This document shows positions 33,294-42,827 of a stretch of DNA of 44,477 nucleotides, piece by piece (position 1 is the first letter of the stretch; each line of letters opens with the position of its first letter). The notes beneath the pieces were generated by a model. It made no database searches. It saw only the letters and a program-made list of their open reading frames with translations, and was not told the origin of the DNA. The DNA is from an uncultured Erythrobacter sp. (GTDB taxonomy: Bacteria > Pseudomonadota > Alphaproteobacteria > Sphingomonadales > Sphingomonadaceae), in the NCBI GenBank assembly GCA_937899785.1, contig CALCCG010000033.1:1-44477 (forward strand). The letters are read 5' to 3'. The position numbers were made by a program, and so were the translations under genes.

Positions 33294-33625
33294 AGGACAT
33301 GCTCATCACTGGGGGTGAAAACGTTTATTCGGTTGAAGTCGAGAACGCGATTGCGAGCCATCCGGCGATCAGTCAGATCGCTGTATTTGGTATCCCGCAC
33401 GCAACCTGGGGTGAGGCGGTCCACGCTATTGCCGTGCTCACGGACGGCGCTGAGGCGAGCGAGGCGGAGATTATCGACTATGCGCGCGCTTCAATTGCGG
33501 GGTTCAAAGTGTCAAAATCGGTAAGTTTCCGGGCGGACCTATTGCCTTTGTCGGGCGCGATCAAGGCCCTCAAGCGCGAGTTGAGGCGGCCATTCTGGGA
33601 AGTGCAGGACAAGGCGATTTCGTGA
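33284..33625 (+). pseudogene. C-terminal remnant of an AMP-binding acyl-CoA synthetase
   Basis: The frame contains the C-terminal AMP-binding domain only: hinge RLKDMLITGGENVYS, EVENAIASHPAISQIAVFGIPH, WGEAVHAIAVL, IAGFKVSKSVSF and LPLSGAIKALKREL, which contains the catalytic-type Lys. Homology begins before the ATG at 33299: RLKDM is encoded from ~33287, inside the end of the dehalogenase-like gene in another frame. The ~400-residue adenylate-forming N-domain is missing. This points to a deletion joining the two genes. A 108-aa product from ATG 33299 could still be made but could not activate acids alone. Confidence 0.8.
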
Positions 33626-33752
33626 CAGCGCTGCGCCCACACCAAAGCGTCCCCTGCGCGCAAGTGTCGTATTCTGACAACGCTTGCCCACGGCTTCCGT
33701 AGCGTCATGGGACTTACGAAACCAAAAAGCCGGGCCTCTCGCGTGGTAATGC

Positions 33753-33781
33753 TTGACATTAGCTCCCACGCCCGATTGATT
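33753..33781 (+). promoter_or_regulatory. Candidate sigma70-type promoter of glycosyltransferase operon
   Basis: A consensus TTGACA at 33753-33758 is followed after 17 bases by TTGATT, a weak -10. It lies 68-110 bases before the possible starts of the glycosyltransferase. Nothing else is recognised in 33626-33848. Confidence 0.4.
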
Positions 33782-33890
33782 TGATGTTAAGGACCTCTCG
33801 CAATGACCAGAAAATCGCACCTTTTGCGCGGGCGCTGCGCGCTGCACCTTGCGTCACGACCGATCGACCTTGTTGGCTGATTGTTCGGCT

Positions 33891-35198
33891 ATGCTGGAGC
33901 TTCCCTATCTGCCCGACGAGGCGCCTAGCAATGACGGGGGACTTGAGCGCAGCGATGCGGCGCGAGTGCGGGTTGCTATTCTGTCCTATCGGTCCGATCC
34001 CAAAGTCGGTGGGCAGGGCGTGTATGTTGATTACCTCTCGAACGCCTTGGTCGAAGCGGGCGCTTTGGTCGATGTGATTTCGGGGCCTCCTTATCCGCAC
34101 TTGTCGGATGCGGTCCGGCTGATCAAGTTGCCCTCGCTCGATCTCTATGCGCAGCCCAGGAACGGCCATTACGCGCTGCGCCCAAGGCACTTGCTGAGCG
34201 CGACCGACACATACGAATATTTCGGCCATCTTTCCGGCAAGTTTGTCGAACCCTACACGTTTGGCCAGCGCGCGCTGGCTTATCTCGAACGCCACCGCGA
34301 CGAATACGATGTGGTGCTGGACAACCAGTCACTCTCGACCGGCGTGCTCAAGGTTGCGAGCAAGCTCGGACTGCCGCTCACCACCATGATCCATCACCCG
34401 ATCACGCACGATCGTCGGCTTGCGTTGTCCGCGGCGCCTGATTGGGCGCACCGCGCGCTCGTACGCCGATGGTACGATTTCCATCGCATGCAGGTGCGCG
34501 TCGCCCGCGCGCTGCCGGTGGTTACTTGCCCGTCCGAGCACGCCAAGGCGGACATTGTGACCGAGTTCGGGGTGGATCCTGATCGCATCATCCCGATCCC
34601 GCTGGGCGTCGATCAGTCCACCTTCAAACCGTCGATCAAAACCGCTCGTAAGGCCCAACGGCTGATTACGACCGCCAGCGCGGATGTTCCGCTCAAGGGT
34701 CTGCATATCCTGATCGAAGCCTATCACACGGTCCTAAAGACCATGCCGGAAACCGAACTTGTGGTGATCGGAACACTGCGCAGGGGGCTGGCGCGCCGCA
34801 AATTGCGTGAGCTTGGTCTTGAAGACCGGGTTCGTTTCAAAAGCGACCTCACGCGCGCAGAATTGGCGGACGAATTTCGCAAGGCCACGATCGCTGTGAC
34901 CCCGTCGCTTTACGAAGGCTTTGGCTTGCCTGCGGCAGAGGCGATGAGCTGCGGGACACCTGTTATTGTCACCGATGGCGGTGCGCTTCCCGAAGTGGCC
35001 GGCGATGCGGGAGTCGTCGTTCCCAAGGAGGATCCCGAGGCTCTTGCGGTGGCAATCCTCAGCATGCTGCAATCGCCCGACCGGCAATCCAGCGTCGCTG
35101 CGGCGTGTCTGGGCCGCGCCAGAACAACCTTTAGTTGGGACACCATCGCACCCAGATATCTCGACTTCTTCAAGCAGGCGATCCGGGCTCAGTGCTAA
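33891..35198 (+). CDS. Glycosyltransferase family 4-type (GT-B) enzyme
   Basis: A 435-aa GT-B glycosyltransferase if it starts at ATG 33891. TTG 33849 and GTG 33966 are alternatives, and none has a good ribosome binding site. The N-terminal domain opens with RVRVAILSYRSDPKVGGQGVYVDYLSNALVEAG, the glycine-rich acceptor-binding loop of GT4. The C-terminal domain has IPLGVDQSTFKPS and the EX7E motif E342-GFGLPAA-E350 with AMSCGTPVIVTDGG, which binds the nucleotide-sugar. It transfers a sugar with retention, typically from a UDP- or GDP-donor. It overlaps the next gene by seven bases, so the sugar acceptor may be the product of the following methyltransferase and cyclase-like genes. Confidence 0.87.
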   Translation: MLELPYLPDEAPSNDGGLERSDAARVRVAILSYRSDPKVGGQGVYVDYLSNALVEAGALVDVISGPPYPHLSDAVRLIKLPSLDLYAQPRNGHYALRPRHLLSATDTYEYFGHLSGKFVEPYTFGQRALAYLERHRDEYDVVLDNQSLSTGVLKVASKLGLPLTTMIHHPITHDRRLALSAAPDWAHRALVRRWYDFHRMQVRVARALPVVTCPSEHAKADIVTEFGVDPDRIIPIPLGVDQSTFKPSIKTARKAQRLITTASADVPLKGLHILIEAYHTVLKTMPETELVVIGTLRRGLARRKLRELGLEDRVRFKSDLTRAELADEFRKATIAVTPSLYEGFGLPAAEAMSCGTPVIVTDGGALPEVAGDAGVVVPKEDPEALAVAILSMLQSPDRQSSVAAACLGRARTTFSWDTIAPRYLDFFKQAIRAQC

Positions 35199-35920
35199 CG
35201 GCGCGGTTCAAACATCTAGGCCTTAAGGAGGGTGACCGCGTGCTCGACTTGGGCTGCGGCGAGGGACGTCATGTCCACGGCCTCTATATGGCTGGCGATT
35301 TCGACGTGATCGGGGTCGACTTGGACGAGCCGTCGCTTGAGAAAGCGCGGGCCGGTTTGGCCACACTGCCAATGCCCGATGGACCGCGATCGCGCAGCGT
35401 TTCCTTCGAAAGCGGTGACGCCACGGCCTTGCGCTTCGACAATGACACATTTGACGCGGTGATTTGCTCAGAAGTGCTGGAGCACTTGCCCGATTACGGC
35501 GCGGCGCTGGCGGAAATCCGCCGGGTGTTGAAGCCTGCGGGCACGCTTTGCGTGACTGTGCCCAACGCCTGGCCGGAACGCATCTGCTGGAGGCTCGCGC
35601 CGTCGGTGGACGGCTACGCCTTTGAGCCAGGCGGCCATATTCGCATCTTCGACAAAACCGAGTTGCGCGTTGCGGTGGAGCGGCACGGTTTCACCTTGTT
35701 CAAGCAGCACCTTGCTCACGGTATCCATTCCCCGCTTTGGTGGCTTAAGTGCGCGTTCTGGGAACGTCGCGACGATCACCCTTGGGTCAAGGCCTATCAT
35801 GCCCTGCTTGTGTGGGACCTGATGAAGAAACCGTGGCTGACCCGCGCGATGGATACGGTGATGTCTCCGGTGATGGGCAAAAGCCGGGTGTTTTATTTCG
35901 ATGGGCGCAAGGCCGCCTGA
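35192..35920 (+). CDS. Class I SAM-dependent methyltransferase
   Basis: A 242-aa methyltransferase if it starts at GTG 35192; an ATG at 35135 would overlap the glycosyltransferase by 64 bases. Motif I VLDLGCGEG is at residues ~17-25, the acidic end of strand 2 is VIGVDLDEPSLEKA, motif II is FDAVICSEVLEHLPD, and LKPAGTLCVTVPN follows: the Methyltransf_11 pattern. The C-terminal part (GGHIRIFDKTELRVAVERHGF) fits UbiE/small-molecule type enzymes. Substrate is unknown. The stop overlaps the next ATG (ATG 35920, TGATG). Confidence 0.85.
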   Translation: MLTARFKHLGLKEGDRVLDLGCGEGRHVHGLYMAGDFDVIGVDLDEPSLEKARAGLATLPMPDGPRSRSVSFESGDATALRFDNDTFDAVICSEVLEHLPDYGAALAEIRRVLKPAGTLCVTVPNAWPERICWRLAPSVDGYAFEPGGHIRIFDKTELRVAVERHGFTLFKQHLAHGIHSPLWWLKCAFWERRDDHPWVKAYHALLVWDLMKKPWLTRAMDTVMSPVMGKSRVFYFDGRKAA

Positions 35921-36981
35921 TGCACGGCGCAGCGCTCAGCAAAGCGTCGATCGCGCTCGAACAACTCAGGCCAGCGGCCGAGCGGATTGTGCAGGTTCAA
36001 AGAGCGGATGGCGCGATACCTTGGTTCGAGGACGGCGCGTGGGATCCTTGGAATCATGTCGAATGCGCGATGGCGCTGACGACGATGGGTTACACCACCG
36101 CAGCGGTGAACGCGTTCGAATATCTGCGCTCGACCCAGCGCGAAGACGGCGCGTGGCTCGGCGAATACGGCAATGCGCTACCCATGGTCGACCGCGACTT
36201 CATCAGCCGCGAAAAGGCTGAAGCGCTGATCGATTCGAACTTTTGTGCCTATCCAGCGGTCGGCGTTGCGCATTACCTCCATAGCACGCGCGACTTCTCA
36301 AAGGCGCGCCAATGGTGGCCCATGGTCAAACGCGCGCTTGACTTTGTGTTGACCTTGCGCCGATCTGACGGATCAGTCTCTTGGTCGCTCGAGGCGGTCG
36401 GCACCGACAAAGACGATGCGCTGCTGGCTGGCAACGCGTCGATCGCCAAGAGCTTTGAGTGCGGGATCTATCTCGCGGGCGAAATGGGCGAACCTTGCGC
36501 GCGTTGGCGCGATGCTCACGCCTCGCTGATCACGGCGCTTCAGACCAAGCCGCACGCGTTCGACCGCCGCGGTGTGGGCGCCCGCTTTGCGATGGATTGG
36601 TATTATCCCGTCCTCGCTGGAGCGCTGACCCAAGCGCAAGGGCGCAAGCGCCTTGCGGAGCAATGGGACACCTTTGTCGACGGCGCGAAAGGGTGCCGGT
36701 GTGTGCTGGACGAACCCTGGGTGACAATCGCTGAGACCGCTGAACTCGTCATGGCCTTGATGGTGATCGAAGAGCGCGCGCGCGCCGCAGACTTGTTTGA
36801 GACGCTGCTGCGCTATCGCGACGAAGACGGCTGTTTCTGGATGGGTTGGCAAACGCACGAGGCCATTGTGTGGCCGCAAGAGCAACCCAGTTGGACCCAG
36901 GCGGCCGTTATCCTTGCCGCTGACGCTTTGGCAAAGGCAGACCGCCAAGGCGGCGTTCTAACACGGAGCGTCGCGCTATAG
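35920..36981 (+). CDS. Alpha/alpha-toroid prenyltransferase/terpene-cyclase-like protein
   Basis: A 353-aa protein starting at ATG 35920 on the preceding stop. Repeats of the (alpha/alpha)6 barrel type are visible: VQRADGAIPWFEDGAWDPWNHVECAMALTTMG, then STQREDGAWLGEYG, LRRSDGSVSWSL, and RDEDGCFWMGWQ. The DGxxxW(F) units resemble QW-like motifs of squalene cyclases and prenyltransferase beta subunits. No DXDD cyclase motif is seen, so classical class II cyclase chemistry is doubtful. Together with the GT4 and methyltransferase it forms a coupled three-gene unit, perhaps for a glycosylated isoprenoid or polyketide-like lipid. Fold call is fair; activity is unknown. Confidence 0.7.
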   Translation: MHGAALSKASIALEQLRPAAERIVQVQRADGAIPWFEDGAWDPWNHVECAMALTTMGYTTAAVNAFEYLRSTQREDGAWLGEYGNALPMVDRDFISREKAEALIDSNFCAYPAVGVAHYLHSTRDFSKARQWWPMVKRALDFVLTLRRSDGSVSWSLEAVGTDKDDALLAGNASIAKSFECGIYLAGEMGEPCARWRDAHASLITALQTKPHAFDRRGVGARFAMDWYYPVLAGALTQAQGRKRLAEQWDTFVDGAKGCRCVLDEPWVTIAETAELVMALMVIEERARAADLFETLLRYRDEDGCFWMGWQTHEAIVWPQEQPSWTQAAVILAADALAKADRQGGVLTRSVAL

Positions 36982-37602
36982 CCGCTTCAAAATCCGCAAA
37001 CTCTTGACGCTTAGGACCTCTTCGAAAAGGTCAGACCCAAGCGCGCGCTGATAGATCTCGAACGGGGGGCGTCCACCGTCGGCGGGGTCGGGGAAGACAT
37101 CGTGGATCGCGACGAGCCCACCCGTCATCACATGCGGCGTCCACCCGCGATAGTCGCCCAAGGCGTGCTCCATTGTATGGCCACCGTCGATGAACAGCAG
37201 ACTGAGCGGTGTGCCCCAGCGCGCCGCGAGTGGCACCGAGCGGCCAACAATCGGGATAACGGTTCCCTCCAGCCCGGCCCGTCGGATCGTTTCGCGAAAG
37301 AAAGGCAGGGTGTCGACCGCTTGCGCTTCGTTGTCCCAGACTTCTGGGTCGAAATACTCCCAACCCGGCTGGTTCTCCTCCGATCCGCGGTGATGGTCAA
37401 TCGAGTAGAGCAGCTCGTCAAATTGCGCGCAGGCCGTTCCGATGTAGAGCGAGGACTTTCCGCAATACCCCCCGACCTCAAGACACGGTCCCAAAGGCGC
37501 GCGTTCGAGCGCGGCGTCGTGCAGCGCCTGCCCTTCCTCGCGGTCTAGGAAACCCTTTATCTCGTCTGGGTCAATCGGAAACGGCATCAATTCCAAGTTC
37601 AT
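36976..37602 (-). CDS. Class I SAM methyltransferase (Methyltransf_24 type)
   Basis: A 208-aa protein on the minus strand whose end overlaps the end of the convergent cyclase-like gene by six bases. Motif I reads CLEVGGYCGKSSLYIG, a second acidic residue is in LLYSIDHHRGSEE, and LLFIDGGHTMEHALGDYRGW supplies the usual DxGH metal/substrate loop of the Methyltransf_24 / CmcI-like group. GGLVAIHDVFPDP matches the following strand. Enzymes of this group O-methylate small molecules or sugars. Convergent placement with the GT/methyltransferase/toroid unit suggests a shared pathway; that is inference from neighbourhood. Confidence 0.83.
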   Translation of the reverse strand: MNLELMPFPIDPDEIKGFLDREEGQALHDAALERAPLGPCLEVGGYCGKSSLYIGTACAQFDELLYSIDHHRGSEENQPGWEYFDPEVWDNEAQAVDTLPFFRETIRRAGLEGTVIPIVGRSVPLAARWGTPLSLLFIDGGHTMEHALGDYRGWTPHVMTGGLVAIHDVFPDPADGGRPPFEIYQRALGSDLFEEVLSVKSLRILKRL

Positions 37603-37708
37603 GAATTTCCCCCTCCCAAGGGGTCTTCTGCTTCAGTCAGATAGCATAATCCTCGTCTTCGCAAGGCATCTGAGCCGATGCCTTCTCAACCCGGGCCGCA
37701 CTTTCGGT

Positions 37709-37864
37709 CTAGAGTACGGAAAGCGGCGGCTGAACCCCGGCCCGTTGCATTGTGATCAGGCGCTCCATCTCGCGGAGTTCTTTCGGGTTGGCCTTGACCT
37801 CTTTGGGCTGATCGGTGGCGTTTTCGCCATGGTTGAAGAGCACGCCGCGGTCCTGGCGTTGGCT
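37709..37864 (-). pseudogene. Short decayed coding remnant, possibly sulfatase C-terminus
   Basis: In the 326-base gap between the methyltransferase and the symporter, one minus-strand frame closed by stops on both sides reads DRGVLFNHGENATDQPKEV, then ANPKELREMERLITMQRAG and ends QPPLSVL. Composition and the LFN...P.E...P.ELREMERL layout look like the C-terminal tail of a sulfatase, but the match is weak. There is no start codon or upstream domain. No other gene is supported in 37603-37928. Confidence 0.3.
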
Positions 37865-37928
37865 CTACCGCAGATCTCAGTGAAACGTTGTGCGAGTTTC
37901 TAGGCGTTGCAGTCCAGGCCAACTCGCG

Positions 37929-39446
37929 TCAGGCTTTCAACCGGCGCAGGTTCTCCTCATGCGAAGCCTGGTCGATCCGATAGGTCGAGATGACTGCGAT
38001 CATGGTCAGCCATAGGCCCAGTACCATGGGCACATAATAGGCCCCAACATACCAAACCGAATCTGCACTCACTTCGCTCGCATCCGCACCGCGCTCAACG
38101 CCAGCGAGAAACAGGACCGCTGAGGCAAACAGGACCCCAAGTCCCTCGACGGCCTTCTTCACGAACGTCTCCGCAGCCGTGAAAACCCCTTCAGACCGGC
38201 GCCCTGTTTTCAGTTCGCTTTGCTCGACGAGGTCCGCAATCATCGAGGCAAACAGAATCTGGAAGCAGATGATCAGTCCCGTATCGACGATGTTTACCGC
38301 CGAGACGAAAAAGAAAATAAACGGCGTCCCATTGGGCGGCAAGACGTCCAGCAACCGCAGAACAATAGGTAAAGGATATCCGCCAAAAGCGACAAGCCCG
38401 ACAATCATTGCGCCGCGTTTCTTGCCGATGGTTCGTGAGACAAGAGGGGCAAGGAAGAACCCGATAAAGGCCGCTGCAAAGGTGGTGAAGGAGAAGACCC
38501 CGATCTGCTCTTCGCTGAAACCCCAGAAATAGATCATGAAGATGAGCGAGAGGCCGGTCGACATCCCGCTCGCAACCGCAGCGAATAGCGCGGCAATGAA
38601 AAGCGAAATGAAGGAGCGCTCGGATAGGGTTTCGAAGAGCTCCTTGAACACCAGTTTGAGCGTCATGGGACGCTTGGCGGGTGGTGGGTTGAGATGTTCG
38701 ATGCGCGAATGCGTTCCAAGCGAGGACGCCAGGATCGAGGCAAGAATGACGCATGAGCCAATGAAGCCGAAAGACACATAGGCCTCTGGGTTAAACTGGC
38801 CTGCCTCGTATTCGTCGTTCTGGAAGCTCGGAAAGACCACGAGGAACATGAATACGGACAGCATGTTCGCGCCCGTCCACGCGATCAAATAGCGTAAACT
38901 GTAGATCTTTGTGCGCTCCTGGTAATCCTCTGTCAGATCCGGCGCGAGCGCGCTGTTGGGCGTGTGATAGAACGTCATCGCGGTTCGAATGATGATCGCA
39001 AGAACCAACAGATACCAAAACAGCGTGATCTGGCTCGCATCGGCGGGGGGCACCCACAAGAAGAAAAAGCTTATCGCGACCGGCAAAGCGGCGAGGTACA
39101 TAAAGGGGTGGCGCCGCCCCCATTTGGACCGGAAATTGTCCGACCAATAGCCAACCATTGGATCGCTGACGGCGTCGAAGACAAGCGCAATAGTAATGGC
39201 GAGGCCAACATACCAGGCGTCGAGCCCGACCACCTGACTGTAGAAAATGAGAAGGAAAAAGCTGAAACCGCTCTTGATCACACCAGGCGCGACCGCGCCA
39301 AGCCCAAAGGCAAATTTTGTCGTGCGAGAAAGCGGAGGCGCCGCGCGCAATCGCCCTTCATCGCCTCCTTGGGATGACGGATATGCAGTCCCTGTCACGC
39401 CGGAAGCGTCGGCTGAGTTCGGCAAATTTTCCCTCCCCGCTGACAC
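37929..39446 (-). CDS. GPH-family (MelB-like) sugar/cation symporter
   Basis: A 505-aa inner-membrane transporter with about 12 hydrophobic segments. The first part carries the GPH signature: KFAFGLGAVAPGVIKSGFSFFLLIFYSQV, then ALVFDAVSDPMVGYWSDNFRSKWGRRHPF, where the DxxxDP and WGRRRP-like motifs are diagnostic. MelB-type members move sugars or glycosides with Na+ or H+; in sphingomonads many lie beside sulfatases and TonB receptors. The N-terminal ~40 residues are hydrophilic, so a downstream start is possible. It is transcribed divergently from a TetR gene with a candidate operator between them. Substrate unknown. Confidence 0.87.
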   Translation of the reverse strand: MSAGRENLPNSADASGVTGTAYPSSQGGDEGRLRAAPPLSRTTKFAFGLGAVAPGVIKSGFSFFLLIFYSQVVGLDAWYVGLAITIALVFDAVSDPMVGYWSDNFRSKWGRRHPFMYLAALPVAISFFFLWVPPADASQITLFWYLLVLAIIIRTAMTFYHTPNSALAPDLTEDYQERTKIYSLRYLIAWTGANMLSVFMFLVVFPSFQNDEYEAGQFNPEAYVSFGFIGSCVILASILASSLGTHSRIEHLNPPPAKRPMTLKLVFKELFETLSERSFISLFIAALFAAVASGMSTGLSLIFMIYFWGFSEEQIGVFSFTTFAAAFIGFFLAPLVSRTIGKKRGAMIVGLVAFGGYPLPIVLRLLDVLPPNGTPFIFFFVSAVNIVDTGLIICFQILFASMIADLVEQSELKTGRRSEGVFTAAETFVKKAVEGLGVLFASAVLFLAGVERGADASEVSADSVWYVGAYYVPMVLGLWLTMIAVISTYRIDQASHEENLRRLKA

Positions 39447-39499
39447 GTCGCTGCTCTTTATCCTGTTGGTCGGCAGATTGCGGAACGTGGCGCTTGACC

Positions 39500-39530
39500 T
39501 AAAACTATGATATTCGATCTATTAGTTTTA
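39500..39530. promoter_or_regulatory. Candidate TetR operator between divergent symporter and tetR genes
   Basis: TAAAACTA (39500-39507) is perfectly mirrored by TAGTTTTA (39523-39530), spacing 15 bases, within an AT-rich 40-base island. It lies 54 bases from the symporter start and 26 bases from the TetR start, a placement at which a TetR dimer could repress both promoters. Confidence 0.5.
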
Positions 39531-39555
39531 ATGTTCAGCATTAGTGACGAGATTC

Positions 39556-40179
39556 ATGGAACAGTCAACACGTCAAAACACAAAATCCGCTTTGATGCGT
39601 TCGGCGGAGCGCTTGTTCGCCGAAAAAGGTCTCGGAACGGTATCGGTCAAAGACATCACCCGCGCCGCCGGAGCGCGCAATCCGAGCGCGGTGCATTATC
39701 ACTTTGGAAATGTCGAAGAGCTGATCAAACAGGTCTTTGCCCAGCGTCTGCGCAAGATCGAAGACGATCGCACCGAACTGCTGCTTAACGTTGATGAAGC
39801 CGATCCGGACAAGCGCCTGCTCGCGCTGATGGAAGCGGCCCTGCGGCCTTTCCTGGCCACCTGTCTCGAAGAAGACGGTCGGCTGTATGTGCGCTTTTGC
39901 GTCCAGTTTGCGTCTGATCCACGCTTTGATGTGGCCCAAATCGTCGATGAATACAGCATGCGCAGCCTTGATATTCTTCAGACAAAATTGGTCGGTTGCT
40001 TGGCCGGTATTGAACAGCCGATCCTGGCCGCTCGGCTCCGACATGGTTTCAACATATCGCTGATCCAGGCGAGTGATTACCTGCGCAGCCTTGAAGCGGG
40101 ACGAGCTCCACCCTTCGAAGAGGTTGTTTCTGAAGCGGCGCTGAGCCTGTCAGGCTACCTCTCGGCCAAAGCAGGTTGA
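39556..40179 (+). CDS. TetR-family transcriptional regulator
   Basis: A 207-aa regulator from ATG 39556; a GTG at 39544 is an alternative start. The N-terminal helix-turn-helix is typical: ALMRSAERLFAEKGLGTVSVKDITRAAGARNPSAVHYHFGNVEELIKQVFAQRL. The C-terminal ligand domain (~65-207) is helical with a single small-molecule cavity type, not classifiable by eye. It likely represses its own gene and the divergent symporter through the inverted repeat at 39500-39530, and perhaps the monooxygenase gene downstream. The inducer is presumably a compound of the island. Confidence 0.9.
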   Translation: MEQSTRQNTKSALMRSAERLFAEKGLGTVSVKDITRAAGARNPSAVHYHFGNVEELIKQVFAQRLRKIEDDRTELLLNVDEADPDKRLLALMEAALRPFLATCLEEDGRLYVRFCVQFASDPRFDVAQIVDEYSMRSLDILQTKLVGCLAGIEQPILAARLRHGFNISLIQASDYLRSLEAGRAPPFEEVVSEAALSLSGYLSAKAG

Positions 40180-40191
40180 TTTCGGCCCGCG

Positions 40192-40205
40192 CCCCCTTTT
40201 GGGGG
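40192..40205 (+). terminator. Weak hairpin after tetR
   Basis: CCCCC-TTTT-GGGGG forms a 5-bp stem 12 bases after the TetR stop without a trailing T-run. It could weakly terminate tetR transcription ahead of the AT-rich element at 40228-40248 (ATAATTAATGCACTATATTAA), which may be the promoter region of the monooxygenase gene. Confidence 0.35.
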
Positions 40206-40389
40206 TTGCTCGCTCATCCTACTGCTGATAATTAATGCACTATATTAATCGTGCGATTGCGCGTTGATAGGGCCTGTTCTGTCCGGTGTCTCCCGGGCTT
40301 GCAGGGTTCAGCCAATGGATGCGCGTGACGGATCATCCGCCCCGCTGCCCCATTCATCGCGAAATGCGAACCGGTGGAAGAGGTGTTTT

Positions 40390-42204
<1,815 letters not shown>

Positions 42205-42235
42205 AAGAGGGTTGCGCGGGGAGATGATGTGAAGA

Positions 42236-42430
42236 GTGTCTTTGCCGTGGTGGCTGATCGTCATCATCGTCCTTGAAACTCTGCCGACCTTCTTGGTTTT
42301 TGGTCTCTCGGAACGTCCTTTGATTGTGACGGCAATCTTTGGGATTTGCTATTACTTTCCCGCTCTCGTCGCGTTGCGTTATCTGTGGAAGACAATGTCG
42401 CGCGAAGACCAACCGTCCATCCGGAAATGA
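42236..42430 (+). CDS. Small two-helix membrane protein
   Basis: A 64-aa frame from GTG 42236, preceded by a GAAGA-type ribosome binding site, 31 bases after the monooxygenase stop. It has two hydrophobic helices (PWWLIVIIVLETLPTFLVFG and LIVTAIFGICYYFPALVAL) separated by SERP, and a charged tail KTMSREDQPSIRK, a layout that looks selected rather than random. No family is recognised. A membrane partner of the monooxygenase or transporter is possible but unsupported. Bases 42431-42629 hold no gene that I can support. Confidence 0.5.
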   Translation: MSLPWWLIVIIVLETLPTFLVFGLSERPLIVTAIFGICYYFPALVALRYLWKTMSREDQPSIRK

Positions 42431-42629
42431 AGGACCTGCGATGGTTGGGCCTGGGCGGGTCATCGTATACGCGCAAAGCTCAGGACCGCTTTGCGCTCTT
42501 GGCGTGTGCCCTATCGTTTCGTCGTCGTGGGCAGCTAGGAAGCGCAAGCCCTGCCCTCAGCGCCCCTTCCGCTAGTGCCCTAGCTGCTGAGCGAGATTGC
42601 CCGTGGCTACGCTCCTTTCCTGATCGCTA

Positions 42630-42827
42630 ATGAGTTCAGATGTTCAGGGCCGTGCGGGCCGGGTGGTTCGTGAGATTGACGGACCGCGCTGGGATCAGGA
42701 TCCCTGCTGCTACCAGGCGAAGTGCCTTGGGTGGCTGCGCAAGGAATACGCTGCGCTCAGCGAGTCGTGCCGCGACCGGATCAACGCCCTGCTAAAGGGA
42801 ACCGGATGCGACACTCTGTTGGCTTAA
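42630..42827 (+). CDS. Hypothetical 65-aa Cys-containing protein
   Basis: A short frame from ATG 42630 to the TAA at 42825-42827, overlapping convergently with the sulfatase stop (TTAA). The product has four Cys in DPCCYQAKCLGW and ESCRDRIN and a plausible helix WLRKEYAALSESCRDRINALL. There is no strong ribosome binding site, and I recognise no family. It could be a real small protein, a remnant, or chance coding. Confidence 0.35.
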   Translation: MSSDVQGRAGRVVREIDGPRWDQDPCCYQAKCLGWLRKEYAALSESCRDRINALLKGTGCDTLLA

